Assembly: GCA_020747015.1 (NCBI GenBank)
Contig: JAGTJM010000108.1
Span: 1 to 64,000, forward strand
DNA: 64,000 bases
Source: Pyrenochaeta sp. MPI-SDFR-AT-0127
Lineage: Eukaryota; Ascomycota; Dothideomycetes; Pleosporales; Cucurbitariaceae
Direction of reading: 5' to 3'
Shown in pieces: positions 23,311 through 35,474 of the stretch (positions within the stretch are counted from its first letter, which is position 1; the number at the start of each line of letters is the position of its first letter). The notes beneath the pieces were generated by a model. That model was not told where the DNA came from, ran no database searches, and was given only the letters and a program-made list of their open reading frames with translations. A program made the translations under genes and the position numbers.

Positions 23311-26300
23311 CTAAATGAATAGATGGTGGATTAGCTATGTTTCAAGAGCTTATGGCTAGGTAAACACTCTGGAACATCTGTCATCGCCGTACAACTCTAT
23401 GGCTTAGAGAACCAGAGGCCGCACCATATCATCGCACCACGCTTTCCTGACTACCATGTTTGCAATCGCACACATTGAGAAACATCTTCTCGCCTTCCTC
23501 CCATACGACCGATATATCCGTAACAGAGCGCATGTTACTGCGGTCGAAATTCCCTGGTTTGACTATCTGGCGGCCCACCTCGAAGTCGCTCTTTATGACA
23601 TGCTAGCGGCATATTAATTCAATCTGAGGGAATCTAGTCAGATTTACACACCTGCAAGCCCTGAGGAACAAAACCGCAATCAATGCCCTCACTATGCCAA
23701 TCCCCAAGCCAACCAAGGTACTTTCAAATGGCTTCATTTGGGCGGTCAAGGCTCTCCGTCCATACGGGCGGCCACGCACTCCTCCATGTAACCGGTGTCA
23801 GACTCGCTGGAGTGCTGAATGCATTCGTTCGGTTCAGAGCTAGTGGAGCGTCGCTTCCAATTTGCGACACGTTCTGATCAGGTTGAACGTCATCAATATC
23901 GTCGTCGAATCTTCACTGTGTGGGGCTCTCGCTGCGGTGCATGCTAATGGCGGGCATCTTCGGGAGCCTGGCGTAACTTGGAGTCATCATCAGGCGGAGT
24001 CAGAGGAAAGAGTCCATGGGACAAGCCACGAGTTGATGCGACTGTGTTGAAGGTGGAAGCGTGATTCCAAAGTCCATTGTTGTGTTTGTGTATTTACTGC
24101 GGCTTGGGTGTGGATGACGTACAAGGACGCCGAGACGCCGATTGGTGTTTGGTCACGTGGCTTAGTCCTGTGACAACTAGCCCAAAGGACAAAGGTTGAG
24201 AACTACAACACGTGTTGAGCTAATGTCGTGTGGTAAAATCCACAGTGCTGCCTATGGTTACCTTTGTGCATACCAGCCAATCGGAGAGGCGAGACTGAAG
24301 AGTTTGTGGCTAACGCGTTCATTGGAGATACTAGCGACGGACGACTCAGGTACGCCGAGGCTGAGCCGATGCAAGGATGGAGAGGAGACAGCAGACAGTG
24401 CTGGCTGCGGGCTACTTGCGCTTGTATTGGCGTAGTGGGAAGCAAGCGTGAGTGGATGCACCCAAGGAGGTGCCGTTGAGGGTTGCGACTTACAGAATAA
24501 TTACATCGCCTCCAGATGCTCATGATGTGGAGGACCGGCCACGACAGCAAATGGCGCGGAAAATAGTAGCAACACTATTATGAGCTGCTTCTTTGCGTGG
24601 CCACAACAGCTTATTAGCACGTCACGCTCAATTCACACCAAGTTGCTGCCATCTCATCTACCCAACGAATAAGGGCTTTTTGGTTGCTCCGTTTTGAACC
24701 TCCGTTTGGTATTATTTACGTCAAAGCGCTAAACCTCGGGTCGTTTCAGCTACCCGTAGATGCTTGCCAGAATCGAGGCAGAATGGAAGGAAGGGTATTC
24801 GGTAGATGTCCAGTTTTTCTCCTATGGAAGGCCATGTGATCCTGGAAAGGTACGGAAAATTGATGGAATCAGGCGGAATGGAACGGGAGAAAATGATAGC
24901 CTCTTCCGCACCAGAGCTCCGTTGTGCTCAAAGAAGAAGAAAAGTGGCGTTGATAAGCACTAAGCAGGGCTCAAATGCTAGCGTGGACGCTAGTAATACA
25001 CAACTTCGTACTGTTGTCCAAACCACTGTTTGACCGAACACGCCTCCACTCTGAGCTCTGATCTCGAAATGTGGATTTGATTTGGCAAAACGGAGCTTTG
25101 AAACGGAGTAACCGAACATTCCCTCATGTATCTCAGAACCGGGTTCCGAGCAGTGGATAATTACTAGATTGGTGTGCAAGCTACCATCTGCTGTGGCGGA
25201 AATTGAGCCACTCGAAAAACGGAGACGGCAAGCATAATGTCGGTGTCTACTTCCAACATATACATTGCGTTGAGAATCATGTCCTTGATCTATTTGCACT
25301 ACACACTCTGCTGGGCAAGAGCGGATGCTCAAACACATGCTTGGGATACTCTACAACTCCATCAACGACCTAATTTCAGCTACGATATGGTTGTCGGAAT
25401 GCTGCAGCCGGCGAACCTGAGTATTCGGGCGGCGGTGAACGTCACTGTCCATGGTCACGCCGAGCACAACAAGAGGCGAAAGCACAAAAAGATATGATAT
25501 CAGAAGATTAAAGATGATGAATGGTACCTCACTATGGTACGTCGACCCACAATTCAGCCTCTACGCTATCAGCGTTCTAGATACACACGTTACCGTTTGG
25601 AGCGCATAATACAGTCCAATATACTTAGGCCTTGCCGCTCGAGTTCTGCTCCACAAAACTCTTTGCCATAATTTTAGGAGCACCTCCACATCCTCCATGG
25701 TACTCAAAGCGCCCAACATGACCTAAACTATACCGACGGGCGAGCTATCATGAACATTTATTCCGTATTATAAGAAAAGCCTGAGTAATGTGCTCCTTAA
25801 GCCTAGTATTAGTAGTGCTAAAGGAGAACTATTTCAACCGAAATATAAAGACTAGCTAAGCAAATATATACCATTTCCCCGAGCATCTAACTATCACACT
25901 AGCTGCCTACCGAAAATCTGCCCAAATGGCCGCGAACTAGGCAGGGGAAAGCAGTGATAAGATAACTTTAGACCTTGGAATGCGGAGATATTTGGCCATC
26001 ATTGGCTTAGTATTTAAGACAGCTGGCACTCACAGCCTTTTGAGATTACCGCTTTATGCCCACTAGGGCTACAATAGGTACTATTCGTCCGCTTATCATA
26101 CTCCACATTCGAATCGAGCCGTCCCCTACCTAGCTCGGGGCCATTTGAACAAGGTTCTACGGTACCTACATGCTGTCGCTCGTCAACGAATTTCACAAAA
26201 TCTAGTGCTATATCGCTCTTTAGCTCCGGATTACCAAAGGTTAATAAGCGGCCTTTGGGTATATAGCAGACTTGCATAGCGTAAATTAATGCCAGGATGC

Positions 26301-29300
26301 TGATAATAGCTATAGTCCCGTCTTACTGTGTATAGACGCTTGTTTCCTTTAGCACTACCTAGGACTCGCCCACATATATAATAATCAAGGCAGCTGGCCA
26401 CTAAAGTATTTCTTATGATCGAAAATATAGACGTAAACTCTGTGGAGAATGAGGGCGCTAAGACCTAGAGAGCCAAAATCTTGCATACTTACAGGATGAT
26501 GATAGCACCTAAGTGGTGACAACATCGAAGGGATTCGTGCCTACCTAGGCCAATATATCAAAGAGGGTGCACGTTTTGGAGTGATGCGGTGACGTACACA
26601 CCTGATAAGACCATATCATTTCAGTCGCGTGCCGTCCGTATTTTATTGAGCAGTATATGCAAACAGTGTTGGTTTGCTCACATCATTCCCTCTCTCCAGC
26701 CATCCGGAACGTCTGTATTCGTTGCGAGACGAAATATCTGACTAGTAAACTCGCAAATGCCCACAAGTCTAGTGCGGCACTGATAACGATAGTAGCATTC
26801 GAATTCTTCGCTACCCGCGAATCCGTCCATGACTACTTTTTTCGCGGCGGTGGCATTGGCGGTGAACACAATGTCAAAGTGGTTAGGATCTGCACTAAAT
26901 AAATGCGGAGCGCTGAGTCTGTATCTTAACTATTGAAGTGGATGAGCTGGTGTGTGTTGCGTCTGAACGTGGATTTGAAATGTAGTCTGAGCTGCATATC
27001 CTGGCAGAATGATTGTATGAAAAATTTGCTCGGCAACACAGTATCACCACGACCGGGATACGTGATACCTAGTACTGTCAGAAGTGTCGTCTACTCACTG
27101 ATGTAGCAGCATCCTTTTAGCATCGGATACTCTCAAGTCCTCAGACGACCCAATCGCTTGTTGAATGCTTGCCTTCTCTTAATAAGGGAACTTGTTGCGT
27201 ACAGCAGAGATGATGTATTAGTAAGATGTTCCTGTTCTCTTGTGCTCTGATTCTAGTGCGCTTTGGAGTGGCACGAAGTAGCGGACCTTGAAAGCCCTTA
27301 TGAGTCTCACTTCCCTAGTGTACTGGATCAGCATCTATATTTCATCAATGTCTGCTGGCCACCAGTCACTTCCATCTGACTGACGGAAATGTAAATTTTC
27401 TCTAGAGACAATTTAGCGGGAATTCGTGTGTAATTGGGAGAACTCCCGTTCACATGGTTTGCAGATCACTCCGAGCCTAACAGTGGGTGATAAAGATCAG
27501 AGCTTGACATTGTCAGCATTTGCACCGAGTACTCTGTATGCATAGTGAGTTAAACGTTAACTTGATTAATTTATTGAAGCTTAAACAGTAAGCAAACCCA
27601 TCAATATTATTCTGTTGGTGGCCTGTCCAACGCTAGAAGGGGGACATGTACTGTTTTTATCACACGAGGGTTCTAATGATAAGGCCTATCTTTGCGTCAC
27701 CCTTTAATCCATGGCTATTAAGGTAAGTGTACTTCCCAAACACCCTCAGTGGTATTCGTCCGCATTCATACCAGGGATAGAGCAAGAGTGCATCTCGAGA
27801 GCGACGAATCTCCCGAAAGGACTCCTTCACAGTCTAGTTCGTAAGACACTAGAGAGCTTTTGACCATTTTCGATGAGCACAACGTGGGCATACACGAGTT
27901 CGCTTAACATTTGCGCCCGAGACCTAAGTAACGGCCCGTTTGGAGGGATCCATGGGATGGACCAAATAGAGAAGTGAAAAAATAATGCGCAATTAGAGCG
28001 ACAGGGCTGCCTAGCGTGAAGGTGGATAGGTTAGGGGAGAATAATTAAGCAATGGGTAGTATAGAGGGGAATGGGTCTGATTAGATGTAAGCGAGGTACA
28101 TAAGTTCAGTCGGAGTATTTTATACGTCACTGAGAGCTCAAGTATTTTACTCGCGGTTGCGCGTGGAGCCTTGTTGAAGGGTACTCCGCAAAGGTTATAT
28201 GCGGCGTGTAAAACATGGTGTAACGGGACCCATTCATAACTGAACTTAAACTATTACTTCCTGCATGAGTATTAACTCCATACTTCCTACTATCATTTTA
28301 TAGCCGTATATTATCTCGGGGATTAGTCCATAACCGAGATTATTGCGACGTTAGTGGCGCTGCTCATCGTTTCGCTAACGCCATCACAGGCCTTGCAGCT
28401 TCCTACCCCAGCTGTAGAGCGTTTGAGAAGCTTGGTTAAGACTTCTATATAGGTCTCATAGGATTGATCCAGAAGACTAATTGAATAGCTTGTCTATAGA
28501 GTAATAGGTGAGTGCCTAGTAGAGTTGGATAAGACGTTCTCACATAGCCTCCGCGTTATCACAACTATCTCAAAGTAATCTAGATCTTCCCACAAGTAAC
28601 AGTATGTTCTCTGTAATACCATCCAAGAAGATAGCGGTGTATTGCCGCCGGTGCTCCGCAGTCTCCATGGGCTGGTGTTGGTTATAGGTTTTTACACAGG
28701 TGTTTGGTCGGCGCAAATGAGGGTTTACTAGAGGCGTTCGTCGTGGCCACAGTCCTGGTAGGTGGTGGCAATCGTTTGGTGGTTATAGGAATTTCCGTTT
28801 CCGCGGTTACTGTGCGTTCTTCTTGTTGCGCTGATGCGCCGGAGCCAAAGTTAAAGCTCTACTGCGAAAAAGCTAACGACAGAAGGTTTCGTCATAGACA
28901 AAGCGCCTAGCAAATATTATTGTAGAAATCGTGTGCTATATAATATACTCACCCAAGGCTGGTATACTTAGATTTAAGTCTCTCTACCTAAAATTCTTTC
29001 CAACCCCATCTCCAGAGTATTACAGTACAGGTCGCACTGCCTGTATATAAGTGTCGAATACGATTCTCAAATTTATAAAAGAATATCTGATTAATCACTC
29101 ATATATTTAAACGCAGCTGAAAACATTAGTAGATTACTATTTATATGCCGCGTCTTAGCGTCCGGAAGAGTTGGATGAGCTAAACTAAGTCGTCGGACCA
29201 GCTGGCTTTCTATAGGTATTCGGCCAACTCTCTCGCGACTGAGAGCACTCCTCTATTACTATAGAAAAGGCCTTTGGTAAAATAGAAGCACAGCATGAAC

Positions 29301-29699
29301 AGATCGTGTTCGAGGATCCAGATTCTCCATAGTAACAACTGCGCTGCGGAGAAGGTAGGCGTTAGTCGAGCGCCTCTTTCCCGACAAAGCACCGACTAGG
29401 GCTTGAGTGATACATCGCATGTCTTGATAGAAAAGCTCCATTACTATCTTAGTTTCTCTAGCTAGAACGCGCAAAATAGAATAGTCCACCAGTATACAGT
29501 GCTATTTCGCGAGCTTAGACGTTTGGGAGAGCTGATAATAGTATAGAGACTCTTATAATGGTCCTTTCTACAGCCGTCCTCAACCACTACTAGGTAAGTC
29601 AATAAACTGAGGCGGAAGATTCATGGCACTGAAAAAGGTTCCATCTTTAGTGGCCACGATATGTGCTAAACAAGTCCGACAGATTTGCCGAGGGCATGT

Positions 29700-29930
29700 C
29701 CCAGGGTGGGTTAGGTAACAAAATGACGCCAAAAGCCGTCAAGACGAGCTTAGAAACCCATTAAAAAGGTTCCGCTGCTCTAGACAACTCATACGAAAAA
29801 GCTTTGCAGAGAATTAAGAGCCAAATGCCCGGGTATTCTGAGACAGCAAGGAAAGTGCTGATGTGGATCACTTATGCGCGTAGGCCACTCACGACGGCGG
29901 AATTATGGTGTGCTGGATGTAGATATAAGA
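29700..29930 (+). pseudogene. NACHT/ankyrin-type (NLR-like) protein fragment
   Basis: Plus-strand reading from about 29,719 gives TPKAVKTSLETH, one in-frame TAA, then a segment ending NSYEKALQRIKSQMPGYSE and ARKVLMWITYARRPLTTAEL. This is the winged-helix-like stretch that follows the NACHT domain in many fungal NACHT-ankyrin proteins. Those proteins are STAND-class signal NTPases linked to non-self recognition. Sequence before and after is not readable as NACHT or ankyrin repeats, so only this piece survives. Confidence 0.55.
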
Positions 29931-31121
29931 CTTATAATAGGTGGAAAGTATTTTGTAAGTAGATTCAGAGAAATATATGGGTTGTAAGCATAGACGAAGC
30001 AGAGACGTGGAGCTGGGTTTCTGTAACAAATACTCTACTGTCTCAATAATGTCTTGGACAATACATGTACCTCTACCTGACTATAGATTTAAGTATATGG
30101 TCACTTTTGACTATCGCGCACTATGCGTTTCTAGATATTCAAGGATGTAGCCACACTCTCATCAATCTCGCAATATGTATTTTCCCATTGAGTTCCCTTG
30201 GATTACAGTGTGTCACGCAAAAGTCTGAACCTTACAACAAAGCTATAGGTATCCTGCCATAGATTTAGGTATGTGGCACACTACTAGTCGCTAGGAATGT
30301 TTTCCTTTGAGATTTCCATGAGAGGTGATCCAGTGTTGAGGCAATATCACGTCTCCAATGTTCAATGTGGGTTGGGGACTTTTAGTGGGGCGCAATTTCC
30401 CAACCCGTGTCGGTCGTGCCAGAGCGGGATCCAAGAGTAGAATCAAAGCTCATCAATCTTAGGCAGACGCGACAACACCAACTACTACAATCAACAAGTA
30501 CTACTACTGCTAAAAACGAGTAACTCGGTTCATCTGCACAGTCTCACCGTAAGGCGAAAAGTTTCGTTGGTCTGCTCCTCACGGTCCAAGCTGCGCACAG
30601 CCTTCACTTGGGACAAAGGAAACGCAGCATGCATGCTCGCTGCAGAAAATGTTTGCTATGCAGCATACAGCGCTGTCTGTCGGGGAAGAGACGGATATTC
30701 ACATGGAATCGAGCGGAAGCAGGAGGCCAGTCGGAGAGGAGCGGAGCCATGAATCAATATCCCACATTCGCCTACTAGCACTTCACAGTCACTTTACTCC
30801 TTTTCCAGCCGAGACATGTATCACATTTGGCGTGTATGGCGTTGTTGGCGCACTATCAAACTGTGTCAATGGCGCAGGTGGATTGCGAATTGAGAGACGC
30901 GATACAAACGACGCCAGCATTGACCGCTCCCATGCCACCGCCATTTGCGCGCACTGAGGAGAATATAAGAAGGCTGCCATGTCGGAAGACGCGAAAAGCT
31001 GCAAGTTCCCGGCCTTTAGACCTGCTTTCGATCGATGGGCAGGCTTGGTACACCTTCTTCTTGTCAAGCTCCCGTTTGCATGACACCCACGCAGCCCATA
31101 ACCATCCGCCGTGGTATCGAA
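29931..31121. other. Transition to the gene island, no gene resolved
   Basis: Plus-strand ORFs at 30,065-30,262 and 30,649-30,957 and an antisense 198-codon ORF at 30,789-31,385 lack recognisable features. The last is at least partly the shadow of the gene beginning near 31,122. The last few hundred bases are presumably its promoter and 5' UTR. Confidence 0.4.
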
Positions 31122-31979
31122 ATGGCATTTCCACCGACGACACCTCTGCCAGATTCTCGCTCCTTCTCTGCAATGTGGGACACTGGAGAGCCATCTCAAA
31201 CGTCGTCGTTGGCCGACTCTGACACCAACAGTATTGTTGCAAGCACCGACTTGGAGGATCCATTTCTCGAAGCATCCTTCTTCAATCAAAGGTTTCAGTA
31301 CGAAGAAGACGACGATGTATTCCCAATGTCGCCTCTGAGCCCGATTGTGGATGCTCATCAATCGACGCCAGCGCTCCAACCTCACGGTTTCGCTTTCCCA
31401 TCATCGCCTGTCCTGCCGCAGCCACCAACGCTTCTTCGATCGCCTTTTGATAAAGACGCCGTACCGTCGGAAGAAGAAGTAAACGCTGCCACTGCGCTCC
31501 TCCAGCTTCGCCGAGATTCGCGGGCCTTTTACGCACCAGGGCCCAGCCACTACCACGGCCATGATCAGACGAGGGCGTTTGTGCCGCAGCACGCCGACAT
31601 AACCAACTACACTGCTCATGCGCTGCTCGCCTTGCGCAGCATGGACACTGTATTCCCAGATCGATGGGCTAGTCCCGCGCCGCGCCATGACGAACCAAAC
31701 ATGGCATTGCGAGGCCGCGAGTTTGCGCTTGGTGGCGGCGAGTCTGGTACACCGTCGTCGGTGTTTGACTCGTGGCGGTCAACGCCCTGCTTGTCGTCAA
31801 TATCGAGTAGTGCATCGCCGTCTGCATCAGCCAGTCTTGATTCATACATGAGCAAGGCCCAGATCCAAGCATCACCGAATGAGAGCCTTGCTGATCTGCT
31901 GCTTGGTCTGCGGGACCATCTGGACAGGATTATTGTTGCCATAAGAGCGTCTGACGGCGAATCTCCACGTTGTGACTGA
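31122..31979 (+). CDS. Hypothetical acidic, Ser/Pro-rich protein
   Basis: A single open exon of 285 codons from the ATG at 31,122, which has the best context (GAAATGG). ATGs at 31,035 and 31,080 in the same frame would add 29 or 14 residues. The N-terminal half is acidic and Ser/Pro-rich (TDLEDPFLEAS, EEDDDVFPMSPLSP). A Ser/Ala-rich run (SSISSSASPSASASLDS) precedes a more ordered-looking C-terminus (SLADLLLGLRDHLDRIIVAI). There is no signal peptide or membrane segment. I do not recognise a family. The Ser-Pro sites would suit a phosphorylated regulatory protein, but that is only a guess. Confidence 0.6.
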   Translation: MAFPPTTPLPDSRSFSAMWDTGEPSQTSSLADSDTNSIVASTDLEDPFLEASFFNQRFQYEEDDDVFPMSPLSPIVDAHQSTPALQPHGFAFPSSPVLPQPPTLLRSPFDKDAVPSEEEVNAATALLQLRRDSRAFYAPGPSHYHGHDQTRAFVPQHADITNYTAHALLALRSMDTVFPDRWASPAPRHDEPNMALRGREFALGGGESGTPSSVFDSWRSTPCLSSISSSASPSASASLDSYMSKAQIQASPNESLADLLLGLRDHLDRIIVAIRASDGESPRCD

Positions 31980-32288
31980 CGGAAGGACAGGTGTTGGATA
32001 GGCGTAAGCAGATCATGTCACCAGGAGCGTCTTCTCTTCACATGTACACGATTGGAAGCAAGGGCCACAGTCATACGTGGGAGAATCCATGACTGAGTTT
32101 AAACATTTTTGTACATTATTCACAATACAGACCCAACATTCTTATGATGATGACTTGAACCTGTGATAATACCGTTCAAAAAAACCTGCTTTTCGCTCAA
32201 GGTTGAATCCTCCACTCGCTTGAAGCGTATCATGACGATCAGAACACAAAGCAGGACATCACACCGATGTGAATGTTGGTTAGGAATC
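31980..32288. other. Convergent intergenic spacer
   Basis: Lies between a plus-strand and a minus-strand gene that point toward each other. It contains only 3' ends and no further structure that I can see. Confidence 0.5.
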
Positions 32289-32786
32289 TTAGGGCTGACG
32301 GGCAGGCGGAAGCGGTGCGTCTCGACGACCACGGCCTCGCTTGGGCGGTAGGTCTGGAGGCGCTGAGCAAAAGCGGCGGCGAGGGTGTCCTGATCCGGTC
32401 TCGTCGACAGAATTATCATTGATGATATGGCGATTTCTCCATTGCTTTGGGTCATTCTCGTCGTCGTCTTCATTATCGTTTGCCTCATCGTCGCTACTTT
32501 GGTCCACAGAGGAATGCACGGGTTGGTACTGGTCTCTTTGGTCGCCCTTGGTCTCGACCAACGTGTCGTGAATTCTCACAGCAGTCCTGTCGTCCTCGTG
32601 GTACCCATCATCTCGGTTGGCGTCCAATGGGACACGCAGCAGTTTATTAGATACAAAGTCACGCAACTGGGTGTGGTGGCGTTTGCAGCGGTTGAGCACA
32701 GCGGGATGACCTGCATTCAACGTGGCTCTGGTTGCACCCACGCGGCATTGTTGGCCCTGCGCCGTGGTCCCCAAGCAAATCGGCAT
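32289..32786 (-). CDS. Small protein with Cys/His zinc-site-like N-terminus
   Basis: 165 codons from the ATG at 32,786 on the minus strand. The frame is open a little further upstream without another ATG, so a 5' exon is possible. The N-terminus shows CLGTTAQGQQC, then CKRHH about 20 residues later. The spacing C-x7-C-xn-C-x2-H resembles the small 'CxGxTxxGxxC...CxxH' metal-binding motif found in many unrelated proteins. The rest is acidic and disordered (SSDDEANDNEDDDENDP), ending in a basic tail (PPKRGRGRRD). A nucleic-acid or chromatin role would fit but is not shown. A plus-strand ORF at 32,427-32,939 is its shadow. Confidence 0.5.
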   Translation of the reverse strand: MPICLGTTAQGQQCRVGATRATLNAGHPAVLNRCKRHHTQLRDFVSNKLLRVPLDANRDDGYHEDDRTAVRIHDTLVETKGDQRDQYQPVHSSVDQSSDDEANDNEDDDENDPKQWRNRHIINDNSVDETGSGHPRRRFCSAPPDLPPKRGRGRRDAPLPPARQP

Positions 32787-33011
32787 TGGAAAAGGCTTGA
32801 GAAGCAAAGATTTGATGGACGTTCTGTAGAGGTAGAAAAGAGAAGCATATATGGTGGATCAATCGCCATCCTCGACGATGCGTTTATGAGAGATTTCCAC
32901 GCCTTTGTTAGATTGGTTCATCAACACCGCTTTGTCTGAAAGAAGGTTACAAAGACGATATTTTTAGATTAACGCTATTCTGACTAGCAACCCTTTCTGC
33001 ATAGTGTCAAC

Positions 33012-33455
33012 CTATTGTTGACCCGACTGAACTACGGTAGTTTCCTCCTCTGCCTCGTCATTCAGAAGATGCAGACACGCCTCCAATTCACGGCACAATT
33101 CCACCGCCGAGTCAGTGCATTCCGTCAGATCCCCACGTTGCGCTTCTGTGCCGCCCGAAGACGGGGTGTCGCCGGCGACAAGAGGATGCTCCTGCATCTG
33201 GCCGGCAAGTCCTGTGGTCCATAGTGGGGAAGTCACTACGGCCTCTGCAAGCTGCTGCATCTCGTCGAATTGTTCCCGCGCAAGCAACAACTCTGCAGTT
33301 AGTGCGGCAATCTGGGCAGCACAATCTTCCATTGCATCGCGATACTGGACGCATACGTCTCTTAGCTCCGCTCTCAGCTCGTCATTCTTATCGAGCAGGG
33401 CTTGGGCGAGATAGAGCGAGGTGTCGGCGATTAAGGCATCATGTGTACGCGCCAT
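33012..33455 (-). CDS. Hypothetical coiled-coil protein
   Basis: 147 codons from a clear ATG at 33,455. Residues about 10-75 form a predicted coiled coil (LAQALLDKNDELRAELRD, then QIAALTAELLLAREQFDEM). The rest is acidic and low in order. The segment KNDELRAEL resembles KNDELRGEL in the coiled-coil gene at 46.8-47.9 kb, so the two may be distant relatives. No catalytic or membrane features. The family is unknown. Confidence 0.6.
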   Translation of the reverse strand: MARTHDALIADTSLYLAQALLDKNDELRAELRDVCVQYRDAMEDCAAQIAALTAELLLAREQFDEMQQLAEAVVTSPLWTTGLAGQMQEHPLVAGDTPSSGGTEAQRGDLTECTDSAVELCRELEACLHLLNDEAEEETTVVQSGQQ

Positions 33456-33644
33456 TTTGAAACAGGCAAGTTGAAATGCCCGCAGATGAACAGGATGTGG
33501 ATGGTATAATGCCTATGGAATTGGAGGCTGAATGGTATTTTATACAGCTAACCAATACGCTGCCAAGCGTGCATTCACAATAGCGCCTTTGACAATGTCG
33601 TGTGATGCACTGTTCCAGTATAATGCATCGCCTTTGTTGGCAGT

Positions 33645-34910
33645 TCATGTATCAGGCTGCGAAACGGCTGCCTCGCCCAACATGCCAAAGCCCGGAAACG
33701 GCTGTCTCACGGCTGCCCTCTGGCCAAAGCCCGGAAAGCGGGCAAACAAGGCCCACAGCATCGCATGCATCAGGGCATCCGAGCCGCTCGTCTCGGCCAG
33801 TCGGTCAACAGCCAGCGTGTGGCGGAGGAAGTCGAGGGCGTCATTTGCGTCGCACGACCGTTCGCCGCCCATGGTGCAGCCCCACAGCTGTGCGTGGGAG
33901 ATGTAGTCGCGCAGGTGGACGAGAGAGCCGAGGCCGAGGTGGTGAGCGAGAAAGGCGTACTTCCTGCCCGCCTTGCGCCACGAGTCGAGCTCGACCCGGA
34001 ACAGGTCGGCCGTCATGGCTGCCGGGAGATGCCGGGCGAGGGCGTGGTAGAGCTGGGCGTACCAGTCGTCGTTGAGGCGCTCTAGACGCGAGTTTGCCTG
34101 GAATGAGGCGAGGCCGTCCTGGGCGTGGGCGGCCCAGAACGAGGGCTGCGAGGCGACGAAGAAGAAGAGGCGCATCGTGATGCTAAGGATGGACATGCGG
34201 AACGACGAGGCCGACAGCGAGATGGTGAAGAGGATCGAGTTTGTGAAGAAGGCCGAGTCGACGGGGCGGGAGGCCAGGTCTGAGGTGTGCGCCGCGGGCA
34301 TGGGGAGGCTGTCGAACCCAGCGAGTATGTCCTCGGGCGACGACACGAGGGCCAGCTGGCAGGGCGTGAGTGTCACATCCGAGGCAGTGATGCGTTGGAA
34401 GCGCGCCCACCATGCCGCCATGGAATTGGGCTTGGTGCGTCGCGGGGGGGGTCTCTGGCGCGGGGATTTCTGTGGGCTAGCAATGGGTACGAGCTGGTAG
34501 CCCTTGCTGCGGAAGAGGTCCTGGAGGAGGGGCGAAGCGGGCTCGTGACTCTGAAGCCACTCAGCGACAACGCTGGCGACGAGTGCTTCGGTGCTGGACT
34601 CGGATGGGGTGGGAGGCGTACAGGGCGGTGGCGGGGAAAATGCAGAGGCATTGTTGCCAATGTGCTCAAGCAGCTCAGCATACATGGCGTTGAGAGGCAG
34701 CTGAGAGGGGGTGGAGGCCAGCAGTGGGGTTGGCGGCGCATGCCACCATGCCGTGTCCCAGGCGTCGTCATGGACAGGCATGAAGCCATAGCAGCCAGCG
34801 ATGGTGCTGCCAGTCATGCTGGAGTCGCGAGAGGCAGCGCGACGACGCTTACGAGGGGGGGAGGTGTCGTGGACGAGACTGAGAGCGAGGGCGACATTGG
34901 GGGTGGCCAT
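33645..34910 (-). CDS. Hypothetical 421-residue protein
   Basis: An uninterrupted minus-strand ORF with an ATG at 34,910. The N-terminus has a basic patch, PPRKRRRAAS, which could be a nuclear localisation signal, followed by Pro-rich linkers (FSPPPPCTPPTPSES). From about residue 180 the sequence looks folded and helical (FTISLSASSFRMSILSI, SFWAAHAQDGLASF, LYHALARHLPAAM). The C-terminus contains two FPGFG motifs about 15 residues apart, suggesting a small internal duplication. I do not recognise the family. Long plus-strand ORFs over it (34,072-34,949) are GC-rich shadows. Confidence 0.65.
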   Translation of the reverse strand: MATPNVALALSLVHDTSPPRKRRRAASRDSSMTGSTIAGCYGFMPVHDDAWDTAWWHAPPTPLLASTPSQLPLNAMYAELLEHIGNNASAFSPPPPCTPPTPSESSTEALVASVVAEWLQSHEPASPLLQDLFRSKGYQLVPIASPQKSPRQRPPPRRTKPNSMAAWWARFQRITASDVTLTPCQLALVSSPEDILAGFDSLPMPAAHTSDLASRPVDSAFFTNSILFTISLSASSFRMSILSITMRLFFFVASQPSFWAAHAQDGLASFQANSRLERLNDDWYAQLYHALARHLPAAMTADLFRVELDSWRKAGRKYAFLAHHLGLGSLVHLRDYISHAQLWGCTMGGERSCDANDALDFLRHTLAVDRLAETSGSDALMHAMLWALFARFPGFGQRAAVRQPFPGFGMLGEAAVSQPDT

Positions 34911-35474
34911 GGCGGTGATGGAGAGGAGGGGCGGGAGGGTGAGGAGTAGGGGCGTAGTAGCAAAACTGTAGACAGTTGGGCTCTAGATGGTGGGAGTAGA
35001 CAGTCAACTGAAGACAGTGAGTGAAGACAGTACAGCCAACGATAGTGGAGTAAAGACGGTACAACTGAAGACGGCACAAGCCAGAGGCAGTCGAAGTGTC
35101 GGCGCCCTGGATCGCCGTCGTCTCAGCCAGGCGGGATGCTGGACTGCGAAGCATGGCGTACAGCAAACGGCCGCAGAAGCAAACGCGAGTGACGAGGAAA
35201 TTGCAGTGAGTGCATGGTGAGCCAAATGAATCAATGAATTGATGAACAAATGAATCAGATCATGGCCGGGGCGCTGGCTGGCACAGACCGTCTCGAGCCG
35301 CAGTCAGTGGGTTTCGGGTGGCGACAGGAAGGCGCGGTGGTGGAAAGGGAAGGCGCGCAGGAGGGAGAGGGCAAGGGCGAGGCGGGCGAGGCAGGCGAGG
35401 ATAAAGACGACAGCAGGCGCCGTCAGCAGCTGGGCAACTGGTGCGGCGGTGCTGACATAATCACACACCCCGCC

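Larger units (their letters stand above)
19013..29640. other. Gene-poor relic region with broken coding scraps
   Basis: No ORF longer than about 165 codons, and none with a recognisable domain. Some pieces look like former genes. A minus-strand open stretch at 19,759-20,118 continues as 19,725-19,477. A canonical-looking 52-nt intron sits at 21,503-21,554. A 164-codon plus ORF lies at 22,816-23,310. A plus-strand 54-codon ORF of protein-like composition lies near 23,458-23,622. Minus-strand scraps occur at 24,203-24,550 and 26,678-26,869. 26.9-28.7 kb holds nothing I can interpret. I see this as old, mildly mutated repeat or pseudogene DNA. Confidence 0.5.

Noticed and set aside
32427..32939. 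Plus-strand 170-codon hydrophobic ORF.
   Set aside because: Antisense to the Cys/His-motif gene; hydrophobic run derives from the acidic codon repeat on the other strand.
34072..34949. Plus-strand ORFs of 142 and 220 codons over the 421-residue gene.
   Set aside because: Gly/Arg/Glu-rich shadows; the minus-strand frame has one long ORF with a good ATG and folded-looking sequence.
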